64,000 bases of DNA. Source: Tridacna crocea. Lineage: Eukaryota > Mollusca > Bivalvia > Cardiida > Cardiidae. Both the position numbers and the translations under genes were made by a program. The notes under the pieces were generated by a model. The model saw only the letters and a program-made list of their open reading frames with translations. It searched no databases and was not told the origin of the DNA. This document shows, piece after piece, positions 11,601-25,600 of the stretch (positions are counted from its first letter, which is position 1; each line of letters begins with the position of its first letter). Where the stretch lies: positions 45,767,159-45,831,158 of the forward strand of contig OX031059.1 in assembly GCA_943736015.1 (NCBI GenBank). The letters run 5' to 3'.

Positions 11601-14600
11601 AGCGATCCAGGGCCATTTTGGCCCTCTTGTTTTCAATAGTTATGAAAATCAGTTTGAATGTTTTTGTTGATGATGAATAAATTGAGATTGAAAATGGGTC
11701 ATATTGGGAAAAAACTAGGTCAGGTAAAATCTTGAGAAACTTTGTGTGCACTTGAGAGGCTACCTTTTTTGTCCATGAAAGGTGGTCAGAATCTCTGGTA
11801 ATTTCTGTAAATCGGAAAATGGGCAATGTTGGGCTTAAAGTGGGTCACAAAGACAAAATCTAGAAAAGCTTGTATAAACATTATAGGCCAAAATTTCATT
11901 CCAATACTTATGAAAGTTTGATAGAATGTTTATCATTATATCTCAGAAGAGATGTATTGTCAAAAGGTGTAGCTGAGCAGCTTTAGGCCATCATGGCCCT
12001 CTGATTTCTGTATTGGTTTGAATGACTTCTGTAGTCAATGATTTTGAGGTCACATGATGCTGTGGGAATCCAAAAATAAAAAATCAGGTAGCTGTAAATT
12101 TAGAATTTTTGTTGACTTTTCTACAGAAGTATAGTGTAGAGCATCTTGCTCTTCAGAGGTATTGGGCCCAGTCTCAATGCTGAACTAGATCAGCCTTTGT
12201 AGATATCTAAATCATAATACAAGATCAGGTTATAGGTTAAAAAGAAGTACCAGTAATTATTCTGAGTTAATAACAGAAGAATACTCTTATATAGAAGTTG
12301 TAGGTTGTTGTTTTACAACAGGTACAGATTGAATGGTAAAAAAATTGCATTAATCTTTGGAAAAAGGAGCAGATGCTTTTTGCAAGCAACAATCTGCTTC
12401 TTTTTTCACAATGATCTCCAGCTTAGCAAATATTTTGTGGGGCCTTTTTGTTTGAAACTCAGATTGTCTAAGTAATTCAAGTACTTCATGTGGATAACCA
12501 TTATGAGTCTGTCAATCGTTTTAAGAGTCAAACATAATCACCACCAGTAGTTGATATGTATAAATGATGAGTTTACAAAGTTTAATAGGCTAAATACTGA
12601 TGACAATAGAGAAGAACTTGAAAGATGTTTCCTTCCTTAATTTGTCCCTTTTACTTAATCTATAATAAATATATATATTCCTCATTAAAATTAGATGTAC
12701 ATGACTGCATATATATTTATAATTTTACTAAATTGAAAACTAATGCATTCAATAATCATATCTGATGTATGATATATAGATGTAGAGAAAGATTTATCAT
12801 AGAAGTGGAAAAATGGTTAGTTTCTTCTTTTTCTGCCAAAGTTTGAAAAGTCATCTATGTAGATGCTCAAAATACGCCAACATGAAGGAAAGATTTATGA
12901 CCAGTACAATGGATATAAAGTACTTAAAATCGTGATGTGGTTTTCCTTCAATAGATGATTGAATACAATTGTTCAGTATTGCAGATGCACCTTTGAGCTG
13001 CCTATAAAACTTCCTACATATTCTTGATTATGTTATACTTGGCACGTAAGCCATACTCTTCATCAAATTGCTGATTCTATACCACAATTTAGACTTGTCA
13101 AAGTTCAGAACATTAATTTTGCAACTGAGCAATTCGATAGGTGAATGCAACACTATTCTAAGTGCCTATACAATGTACAGGCACTTAGAATAGTGTTGCG
13201 CTCACCTATTGAATTGTTGTAGCTGAATTGGTGAGTTTTGTCTCCTACTGGGTAGGAAGCATTGGAGTATAGAGAGTAAGTGGAGGTTACCAGTAATTTT
13301 TTTAACCTCAATGTTTCCAAAAATCTTTTTCCTCAGGATTTGATACACAGGATTGTTTTGAAAAGCTTTAAGAAACTTGAGCACTCGTTTTGGAAATATG
13401 TCACAGTTTATTGTCAAAACATCATCACCAAAGCAATGAAAGTGAAATTACCTGTACTTCATTTTAATATCATTAACATGAAATGCATTTTTTGTTTAAG
13501 GTGATGCTGATGTCTTTTTGCTGAATCTTTACCACATGACAAGAATGTAGACTTGACCAAATTGAAATCAATTGCAGACAAGCAAAGAAATATAGTTCAA
13601 ATGATAATTTCTGTCTTTTATTGGATACCAGCATTTGCTCCTTTTCCCACAATGTTTTCCAAAAGCATCTCTTTCAGGGTCATAAGAACTGGTGATAGTG
13701 TGGTAAAAGGGTTGAAAGAAAGTTATTTTTGTTGACCAAAGGCAATGACCTGGCCAAGTAAGGCAAGTAGGGATAAAGTACAAAGTTTGAAAACAGTTTA
13801 AAATACAAAATCCAGTCCCTATCAAATTGTGCTACGCAGTAGCAAAGTTCAATGGCAGGATGAAATAATTAGTGTCATAGTGAGAATCAATATTGATTGA
13901 TTGTATTGTATGATATTTAATGCCATTTTCAACATTATTTCAGTTATATCACAGCCAGTGCACCTATCCATGATTTACTTGATTTTCTTTTGTCAGTACT
14001 CCGCACCTTTTTCATTCCAAGCCACTTGCAGCTTTCCCACATAACCATCATCCAAACAATAGTCAGTGGTTATAGAGAAATTAATCCTGTCGCAATGGGT
14101 ATCATCAATCTTAGGAAAGAAATTGGCCAAGCCAGGTATCAAACCCTCCTGTTCGCACAATCTTTTCTACCCTTCACAAAACAAATTTCAAATTTTCGGT
14201 CACTTTTATTTTGTTGTCTGCAAATGCTTTTGCTTTGGACAAACCTAAAATTTTGTCGTTAGGGAAAGGGTTCAGGGTGTAATACAGACTGCTGTCACAA
14301 GCACTGTCTATAATTGTTTTTTACCAGAGTTTTCAAGAGAAGCCTTCTGATTATGACCCTAGAAATTCGGAATATCCAAGTAGATGTATATTGAAATATA
14401 CATGTTTGAAAATTCAGAACAGACAGGGAAGTGATATAACATAGATTTAGACTTTTTTCTGTTTGCCTTCAGAATGGTAGCTTCATTCTTATTTTTCAGA
14501 TATACATGGCGGCTGTCTGGCAGACTGGAAAGCTTGGTGTTGCTTACTATGATGTTGACACAACTTGTATTTATGCCATGTTAGATAAACAAGAAAATGA

Positions 14601-17600
14601 TAGCTTCAAGCTCCTCACACAAGGTTAGATTAGCCAGGCGGTTAAAATCTTTTATTATATACCTAGCAGTGATATCCTGGAATTTCCCAGTGTAATAAAT
14701 TTTGATATCATCACTAGTGACATTATCGACTTTCACTTCCTGCCGTAATTTGGGAACTACTTTTTTTTTTGACTACATTTTTTTCGATTTTCAAACACAA
14801 AATTACAAATAATGATGTTAATAAGGTATATAATAAATAGAATAATCAACTGGTTATTTTTTTATATGAAAAGTATCTCACGAGGATGCCTTGTCAGGCG
14901 TTAAAAAAACTCATGCTGTGCACTTGTTTTTTCAACGCCTAACAATGCATCCTTGTGAGATATTTTTCATGTCAAAAATAATCAGTTAATTATCCTCTAT
15001 TTATTCACTCCTTATAGCAGTCTTCATTGACGGTCTATACAGATGTGTGTCATAACAGTTTATGGCTTTCATTATTATTGTCATTTTTAACAAAGTAGCA
15101 TCAGGTTAATCGAAAAGGAAAGATTGAATGGTCAGGAACTCAGGCTGGATTTAGGCCATTTGGACCTTTATTTGTTACTTATTTGTTACACCAGTATTAC
15201 CGATATTTTATTTTTTGGAAGCTGGGCTTATTTAGGACAAGGTTTTAGATCTTACAATGATAATTGTTTGAAGGCAGAGAAATTCATACAATGTAATTGG
15301 TATCACTCTTGTGGCCCCAGTCTTCACCCTTTACCAAACAATCCTTGGTTTTTACCACCTTGAGATAGTGCCTTTTGAAAACATTGTAGGAAAAGGAGAA
15401 AATGCTAGTAACCAGCTTTTTCTCCTATTCCTACAATGTTTTCTTCCCTTCCCAAAACAAATTCCAGTTTTTGAGTGGCATTCATTTTGTTGTCTGCAAG
15501 TGCTTTAAATTTGAACTAGTCTAAAATTATTCCTTTTGGTACAGAGTTAACCCCCATTTTAAACATCTTACTTAACTACTGTTACGTTTGCAGCCAGCGT
15601 TGATCATGATCAGATGGCACAAAACAAGCACACTGATCTTTGATCTACACTAATTGCTTTGCTTAGACATTTAGGATATGAATTCTCATGAAATTGCAAT
15701 TACTTGAATGAAGTTTACCTCTTTATAAAATAACAAAAGTTTTAGACCAGCCCATCATTATTTAGTGCATTTACAGTCATGAAACACCATGTGATTCAAA
15801 TGCTGAGATTGGTCTATGAGAGGTAGAAAATATGGTATCCAGCATTTTCTCTGTTTCCAAGAATGTTTTTAAAGGGTTTCCTTTTGAGGGTTCTTGAAAC
15901 TTTGGATCGTGTGATAAATGGTTAATTGGTGATCCATTTTGGGATTATCTCTATTGCAGTAATAAAGCAGATCAATCCTGTACAGATAGTGCTTAGTGCT
16001 AGGCAGGATGAGAGACTGATCCAAGCTGTGAAAAAACAGGGTTTGTAGTTTCTATAACCTGTAGAATGCCACTGTAGTGATACTGCAAAATAGACGAGGG
16101 TTTGTGTTCACCAACCATTCTCAAGAACAGGCTCTTCAGAGTTTTCTACATTTTAAAGTAACAAGACTTCTGATTGGCTAAACCAAATGTTTTACCAAAT
16201 TAGAAATTGTGTTACTTTCAAATGTAGAAAATTTTGTAGAAATAGACAAAGAATATTCTTAGGAATGGTTGGTAAATATGGACCCAGAACAAATTTTTAG
16301 TATTCTGTGAGACAAAAATTGAAACACACATGTCAAAGTAGCTCTGTGCTAGGATACTCAAAATGATGAATTACACTTTTTTGTTCAGTGTCTATTTGGT
16401 GAAAACTGTGTGTGAAGGACTTGTGTATATGCTTAAAAACATTAAAAAGTTCACACCACTTATTGTTTCAATAATCATCACTTAGAATTCCATCATGTTG
16501 TGTTAATTTGCAAAGGTTGTTAGTTTTTAAGACCTTATCATTATATCATTAAATTTTGACATAAGTTTGGTGGGACTTGATGCATCATTAACCCATGAAG
16601 TGAAGGACAAAGGACAGAAAAAGCCATTTCCCTTATCACTTTGCAAAATTTCCACAATCAATCTATGCAGACTATCAAAAGAAAATACCAGGTGATTCCC
16701 CAACATGTAAAGGAAGCCTTCTATGGTAATAGGTTAACCTACCACCACATTTGATTAACATCTGGACTTGGTTTTTAGATTAAGGACATTTGACTTCCAA
16801 TCAAATAGGGACAGCCAGACGGGATGTGATTTTATAGTCCCCATAAACCTTACAAGTTTATAATGAAACCAGAATAGAACATGCACAAAATGAATTCAAA
16901 CAGTTTGTATAGGTTTAGAATTTTTTCCTTCGTTTTTTTTCCCAGATCCTGTTAGTCACAGACAGAAAGAAGTACATGCTTTTGCATGTAAGGTAGAGTT
17001 AAGAAAAATTGGCCAGACCGAAATCTATAACTTTTCTCCCAACTGAACCACATAGTTTTACTCCTTGTCTTACAGTTGCAGGTGAAACAAATGAGAGTTT
17101 TACAGAGGGACATACTAACTTTCTGAAATTTTTACCAAGTATTAATTTTGGTAAGTGAGTGAAATTTCTCTGGTGTATTTTTAGTAACAGAGTGAGAAGC
17201 TGATGATAGATAAAGTGTTTGTGTTGTCCCTGTAATGTGTGATCTTCAGTGGTGGTATGAGTTTCTTCTGTGGATGACATGGATTTAGATCAGGCTAAAC
17301 TGTCCAGAATGTGCTCTCTGATCTTAATGAATGTGTTATGAGATAAGAGAAAGTAGCTTTGTAATGCATGTATTAAGGCCTTATTCATCAAACATTGCAA
17401 ATACTGTTCAAAATCTAAATTCCAGTACTAGCAATCAGACTGACAGAGAAGTTCTGTTTCAGCCAATCAGACTGATTATCTTGGAATTTGGCGTTAAAAT
17501 TTGGTCGAGATTGATTTTCAAACCCAGCCCTTGAAAATTTTTATCGACTGCAAGGTCTGATTCACATAATTTGTCTACAGTCTGTTACCTTAACCAGATG

Positions 17601-19569
17601 CTATATGACCTATATTGAACTTTGCCCTATAACACATGAATATTTGATCATTAAAGATAGGTAATTCAGTAAGATTAACTAGCAGCTTTTTTGGTAAGTC
17701 TGCCAGAGTTCTCTACCTTCTTTACAAAATTTGCGTAATGATTTCTCTCAATCTTTTTTACAGAAAAGCATTTTCGTCCTACCTTTTATTTTTTTAATCC
17801 TTTAACAATGATACCATTTTTAACCCTTTACCAGACAACAAAATTTTAGCCTTGTCTATACTGAAAGCATTTGCAGATGACAAATTACACATGACTCAAA
17901 AATTAAAATTTCTCTTGGGAAGGGTAGAAAACATTGTGGGAAAAGGAGAAAATGCTGGTTACCAGCATTTTCTTCTTTTTCTACAATGTTTTCAAAAGCC
18001 TTCCCTTTCAGGGTGGTTAAAAGTTGGGATTGTGTGGTAAAGGGTTAAACAACTTTTAGGTACTTGTATGAAAGCAGTGTTGGGAAAGTCCAATCATTTT
18101 CCCCTTTTCCCACAAAGCTTTCTATCCTGTTGACTAAGGACAATTATTATTGTTTGAAAAACAATTAGTTTATTGTTTGCAAATACTTTTGATAAACCAA
18201 GTATAAAATATTATGGTACAGTAAAGAATGAATAACTTTTATGTGGATAAAGAAATTGTATGGAGGGTTCAGATTGAACCTTTACCTTTTGTAGATGATA
18301 GAACAGAAAATTTGACCCTCTGTCTCCTGACTCTATGAGGCTTTTCTTGATGATATCTCAGATGAGTATGAAAGTGGGTCACATCAGATCAAAAACTAAG
18401 TCACTAGATCAAATATTTGAAAAGCCTTGTGGACACTCAACAGGCCACATATTAATTAAGTCCATGACTAATTGAAGTTTATCACAATGCACTAGTATGT
18501 CATTATATTTCGGAAGAGTTTAGAAATGATTCATGTATGGTCAAAAGATTCAGGTGAACGATTTCAGGGCCATTATGGCCGTCTTGTTTGATAATTGATA
18601 GATATTCATGTAATTTTGAATAATTACAAATCATTTTAGATGTGGAAGTGTGCAAGAGAAGAGTCATATCTATGGACCTAGCCTCTGTACCAAGTCATTA
18701 CACAGACAATGAGAGAATTTTGCATATGTCATCAATTGTACCATTTGGAAATTTTTGTATGGTATGTTTGTTTTGGATTGTGTGTTTTTTTTTTTTGTTT
18801 TCAAATGTTCTTCCGTTCGTGTGTATGAATGTAAGTCTTATGGTTCCTGCTTCATTTTATTTCTTGTTTTCTTGAGCCATTACCAGAGGCTCTAAAGCCA
18901 TATTGGGAAAATAACAAACAATTACATATTACTAATAGAAGCTTCATTCCAGTGTCCTTTCCCACGCTATTTGCCTGTTCAAAATTAATCTTTTTATGTT
19001 TTGCTTGTATTCTTTGCTCTTGTCTTAACTCATTACCAAACAACAAAATTTTAGGTTTGTCCAAATCAAAAGGGTCTGCTGTGGACAAAATAAAAGTACC
19101 TGAAAATCTCAAATTTGTTTTGTGAAGGGTAGAAAACATTGTGGGAAAAGGAGAAAATGCTGGTTACCAGCATTTTCTCCTTTTCCCACAATGTTTTCCA
19201 AAGGCTTCTTTTTCAGGATCGTCAAAAGTAGGGATTGTGTGGTAATGGGTTAATCTTATTGCTCCTTTTGTTTATTCTGGTATTGTAATCTGCCCAACCT
19301 TGGTAACTCAATCGGAAGTGTACAAAACTTGAGGATAGGAGGTCACTGGTTCAATCCCCAGCTCAGCCAATTTCTTTCTGAGGATTGGTGATGGTCATTG
19401 AAACAGGATTCATTTCTCTCTCACTGCTGACCATTGTATTGATGGTAGTTATGTGGGAAAGCAGCCAATAACTTTGAAAGAATATTGTGCGGAGTACTGC
19501 TGAGAGAAATCCCAGGAAACTATGGATAGGTGCACTGGCCGCCATGATATAATTGAAATGACCATGCAG

Positions 19570-19600
<31 letters not shown>

Positions 19601-22600
19601 ATCAATCAATCAATGGTTATGTAATCTATATTCAGTTTGAGTGCATCATGATCCAGGAATAACATCTCTGGAAAGTTCAAAATTGGCCACCTTAGATCAA
19701 ACTAATGGTGATTAGAAAAATACATATTCCTATTTTATGTTTTTTTCAAGGTGAGGGCTCTTGGGGGTCTCCTGAAATTCCTGGAACAGACAAGAATTGG
19801 TATTGAGTTAGAGGAGGCTGGTACCAAACTTCCAGTTCTAGATGTTAAAATATTTACCCTGTAAGTGTATAAGTACATATTATTGTTATACTTCAAAGAA
19901 ACTTCTGGCAATCTGATTTGATAATATGATATGTGCCAAATAAATACTGTTGTACAATTGCAAGCTCCATGGAATAGCAGTTTTATAGCCAGTGGGAGGG
20001 GAGGGGCTCCATAGACTGTAGACTTAAATGCAAAATACAAGAGGGCGTCGTCAATAGGCACAAGTTGCACACAAGACAAATACACCATTATCAATGCTAG
20101 TTCACTTCATGGTTATCATTAAAGTGGAAAGAATGTACCATTTTTGGAAATGAATGAATATGGATAAATATATAATTGTTTGTTGTCATTCTAAAACAAG
20201 TACACACGATTGAAATGAGCCATAGCTTCGTTAAGTATAAAAACTATGAAGTTCAAATATCATACATTGGTACATTAAAAAAATAAACTTATGGTTGTTT
20301 GAAGCACTATTGGTTGTTCACATTTGCCAAAAAATTATAAAATGAAAAGTTGCATACCTTAAAGTTGTTGAAATCAATGTTCAAATGAAAATAAGCGAAA
20401 CGTGGATCGCAGTGACTTCATGCACCAAACTGCAGGTCTGACACAGTTTGCAGTTTTCATCAATGTCAAATGTCAGTCAGTTTGGGTACTTAGAAGAGAG
20501 ATTCAATTTCATCCTTTATTTGTGAGACCATAAAACAGAAATTTCACATGAATACGTGTTTAAATAGAAACACTTTGCAGTATAATAAATTTCTGTTGTC
20601 CCGTCAAGTGACAGGGCACTTGGAAACTTGTTATACACCCCACAATGAAGTGGGGGGGAGTTATACTGGAATCGCCATGGCTATCTGTCTGTCCCCTGTG
20701 TGTCCACCTGTCTGTCGGTAGACTCAAATTTGTCTGGAGCAATACTCCAACAGTTTTTCACATACTGAACTCAAATTTACACACTGTTTTTATATAAATG
20801 AAGTTCTGCATGTGCACTTTTCATGACCCTGCTGTGATGTCTTGCAGAATTATCTCCCCTTGAACTGTTACTTTTCTACTAAACCATTCTGCATTTTTTG
20901 ACAAAGACCTGTTTTTATGACAAGTAGCTGGGGGGGGGGGAATAATCACCTTTAGTGATAGCTCTAGTTAAATGCTGGTTAATGATGTGGCCATCTTGCC
21001 TGGAGGGACACTAATATAGTGTGTTCCATTTGTATAGGACTTAAATATATTTTGCAGTAATGTGACTGTTACACTTAAAATGTTTTATTTTTGCAGTTTT
21101 TACCGTTTCACTTTCTCCCTTTTCCCACAAAATTTACTACCTTTTCATACACAAGGTTACTCATTTGACATTACATTTGTCTTCTACTTTCAATATTGGG
21201 ACAAATTTTAACCCTTAAAGTGTTTTTTTTTTGCCAGAATATGTAACAAAATAGGGGACATTGTAGATCCAAGATCAGATTGCACAGAATGTGCAGTCTG
21301 ATCTTGATCTACACTGTCCACAAAATCAACTTAAGTTTGTTCCAGCCCTTTAGGGGCTAAGTTATGTTGTGTTATAAAGAGCTTAGGCACCTTATTTTTC
21401 AGGGAAGAACAAATGATCCTTGATGACACTGCATACAGGTAAAGACTGTCTGTTTATTACATGCCTTCTTTTGTAGTTAATGCTCATTTATATGTCTATG
21501 TCTGTATAGATAGGGATCTAGTTATTATTTTGTTTAACCCATTACCAAACGACAGTATTTTAGACTGGTCCAAATTAAAAGCATTTGCAGACAACAAAAT
21601 AAAAGTGACTGAAAATTTGAAATTTGTTTTTTGAAGGGTAGAAAACATTGTGGGAAAAGGAGGAAAAGGAGAAAATGCTGGTTACCAGCATTTTCTCCTT
21701 TTCCCACAATGTTTTCTAAAGGCTACTTTCTCAGGGGCGTCAAAAGTAGGGATTGTGTGGTAATGGGTTAAATGAGTATTTTGAGAAAAATCATTACTGG
21801 TAATACATGTGAATGACAAGCACAAAGGAGAAAATGCTTGTTACCAGCGTTTTTTCCTTTTCCCGAAATGTTTTCTAAAGGCATCTTTCTCAGGGTCGTC
21901 AAAAGTAGGGATTGTGTGGTAATGGGTTAACTCTACAGTCAAAGTGTTAGAAATTTAATATTTTCATTCAGGAGCTTTTAAAGTACAGATGTCAATTGAT
22001 TACATAGGGGAAGCTTAGAAAGAAAGGGCAAACATCTATTTTTGAATATTTCAGTGCTTTACAGATATTCCACAAAGAATATCATCCATCTGTATATAAG
22101 ACTGGGACAAGTGATAGTGGGAAAGAGGGACTTAGTCTTTTTGGTGAGACTTGCATAGCTTATGTGATTTTCTCTCAGCTCAGTTATATTTGATGTTTGG
22201 ATGTTCTGTGAAGTGATGTCTTTGAAGTACCGGTATTTTCGCAGAAGGTTGATTTTTTATGTCTTGTTGTAGGCCAATTTTGAAAAGATAGTTGAAAAAG
22301 AGATCATCAAAGTAGCACTTATTCCTTTACCACACAATCCTGACTTTTAACAACCCTAAGGAAGAAGCTTTTTGAAAACATTGTGGGAAAAGAAGAAAAA
22401 ACAGGTAAACAGCATTTTCTCCTTTGCCCAAAATATTTTCTTCCCTTCCATAAATAGATTTCAAAATTTTACTCACATTTATTTTGTTGTCTGCAGATGC
22501 TCTCAATTTGGACCAGTTTAAAATTTTGATGTTTGGTAAAGAGTTAAACATATTTCTCAAAATTAATGCTCCCTCTAGAACAGTAGTGTCCCCCTCCTCC

Positions 22601-25600
22601 CTCTATATTACTTACTCCAGAGGCCTCCTGGTAACCTCCACCCACACCCAATCTTACTTTAAAATGCTGGAATGACAAAGTTCCAAGCATAATTAAACCA
22701 TGTTATTCAGAGCCGACTATCTGGATATAAATACACTTCTGATAACATAGAAAATTTTGGTTTCAAAATTTGTCAATTAAATGGCAAACTTTAAGAAAGT
22801 GAAGTATCAAAGACCAGTATCCCATATTTATTGTGAAAACTATTTAACCCTTTACCACAGAATCCCGACTTTTTACGACCCTGAGGAAGAAGCCTTTAGA
22901 AAACAATGTGGAAAAAGGAGAAAATGCTGGTAATCAGTATTTTCTCCTTTTCCCATGTTTTCTACCCTTCCCAGTACAAAATTGAAATTTTCAGTCACTT
23001 TTATTTTGTCGTCTGCAAATACATGTACTTTCAATTTGCACCAGCCTAAAATTTTGTCGTTTGGTAGAGTTAATGTCCAAATGAATCATGATCTGTTGTA
23101 ATATTGATATTCTGCATTAATACAGCTGGTTTTTCCAAATGGGGACTGCTTTGCAGTCAGCAATAAATGTGTACAACAATATCTCGGTTGCATTATAGAA
23201 ACACGCGAGGTATCTTTCATGGTATTGTTATGCCCCCCTTCGAAGAAGTAGGGGTATATTGCTTTGCACTTGTCGGTTGGTCCGTCGGTTGGTCTGTCCG
23301 TCGGTCTGTAGACCACATTTTTGTCCGGAGCATAACTCAAAAAGTATTTCAGGTATCATCTTGAAACTTCATAGGTGGATAGATCTCATTAAGGAGAAGT
23401 GCAGTGCACAAGTACAATAACTCTGCCCATCATATTTTTGGAGTTATTGCCCTTTGTTGATTTTCATACTTAATTTTTGTCTGGAGCATAACTCTAAATG
23501 TATTTCAGGTATCACCTTGAAACCTCATAGGTGGATAGATCTCATTAAGGAAAAGTGCAGTGCACAAGTACCATAACTCTGCGCATCATATTTATGGAGT
23601 TATTGCCCTTTGTTGATTTTCATACTTAATTTTTGTCCAGAGCATAAATCAAAAGGTTTTTCAGGTATCATCTTGAAACTTTATATGTGGATAGATCTTA
23701 TTCAGGAGAAGTGCACTGCACAAGAACCATAACTCTGCCCATTATATTTTTGGAGTTATTGCCCTTTGTTGATTTTCATACTTAATTTTTTTCAGGAGCA
23801 TAACTCAAAAAAGTATGTGAGGCTAAAATCATCAACATTTAAAAGTTGATAGTTCATAAAAATGGGAAGTGCAAGTTCCCAAGAATTGTTAATTTATCAT
23901 TAATAATTTTTTAGTAATTACCCTTTGTTTGTTTTTACCCTTTGAACTTAACAGTTTATAATCACATGTTATATTTAGAATTGGATGCCATTAGGGGGGC
24001 ATGCATGTTTTACAAACATCTCTTGTTAAGTTACATTTGTCTGTAAATAGTTTTCTTTTCAAAACATTCAATGCATTTTTTTCTCATTTTTCAGGTATAA
24101 TGAACCGCACAAGATCTAAAGTAGGCAGTCAGATGTTAAGGCAAGTTCTTTTTATTATACCCCTGCAAAACAAATGTTATCCGAGGTATACTGAAATCAG
24201 CCTGTCTGTCTTTGTGTCTGTCCATGTGTCTGTCTGTCCATGCATCCGTCCTTGTCTGTGTCCAAAATACTAGTAATTTTGTGTCACAAACTCCTCCTAC
24301 AGTTTTCCTTCAATTTTATTGAAACTTTGCAGATATACTGATCATATATTGAAAATTTGCAAGATGTAATTTTCAAGTGTCAACTCTTCCTAGTGTAGAA
24401 ATTATTTCCTCTTGAACTTGACACTTTTTAGCTCACCTGAGCAGGAAGTGCTCAGAGTGAGCTTTTGTGATAGTGCTGTGTCTGTTGTCCGTCATCAACT
24501 TTTACCTTGTGTACGCTCTAGAGGCCACAGTTTCAGTCCAATACTCATGAAACTTGGTCAGAATGTTTGCTCGATGAAATCTCGGATGAGATAAAAAATG
24601 GGTCATGTCAGGTCAAAAACTAGGTCACTAGGTCAAATCTTAGAAAAACCTTGTGTATGCACTAGAGGCCACATTTTCAGTCCAATACTCATGAGAGTTG
24701 GTCAGAATGTTGCCTTGATGATATCTCAAATGGGTTCGAAAATGGGTCATGTCGAGTCAAAAACTAGGTCACTAGGTCAAATCTTAGAAAAACCTTGTGT
24801 ACACGCTAGAGGCCACATTTTCAGTTGGATACTCAGGAAAGTTGGTCAGATTGTTAACCTTGATGATATCTCGGCGAGTTTGAAAATGGGTCATGTCTAG
24901 TCAAAAACTAGGTCAATAGGTCAAATCTTAGAAAAACCTTGTATACGCTCTAGAGGCCACATTTTCAGTCCGATACTCATGAAAGTTGGGCAGAGTATTT
25001 GCCTTGATAATATCTCGGATGAGTTCGAAAATTGGTTATGTTGGGTCAAAAACTAGGTCACTACATCAAAACTTAGAAAAACCTTGTGTACGCTCTAGAG
25101 GCCACATTAAATTTTCAGTCCAAAACTCTTGAAAGTTGGTCAGAATGTTTGTCTTGATGATATCTTGTATGAGTTTGAAAATGGGTCATGTCCAGTCAAA
25201 AACTTGGTCACTAGGTCAAATGTTAGAAAAACCGTTTGGCTCTAGAGGCCACATTTTCAGTCAAAAAAATGTTTTAAGTTGGTCAGAATGTTTGTCTTGA
25301 TGATATCTCAAACAACTTTGAAGATGGGTCATGTTGGGTCGAAAACTAGGTCATAAGGTCAAATATTAGAAAAACCTTGTATATGCTCTGGATGCCACAT
25401 TTTCAGTCCAACACTCTTGAAAATTGGTCAGAATGTTTGCCTTGATAATATCTTGGATAAGTCTGAAAATGGGTCATGTTGGGTCAAAAACTAGCTCAAT
25501 AGGTCAAATATTATAAAAATCATATGTATGCTCTGGAGGACACATTTTCAGTCTAATACTCCTGAAACTTGTTCATAATATGTGTCTTGGTGATACCTTG

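Noticed and set aside
16993..17075. Alternative exon 4 donor (gtagag) at 16993
   Set aside because: It would join exon 5 in a frame with an early TGA; the upstream gtaagg keeps the conserved FLPSINF frame.
19292..19365. tRNA gene
   Set aside because: Box A and B are present, but no cloverleaf with acceptor stem is evident, and the sequence continues into a SINE body with a TCAA tail.
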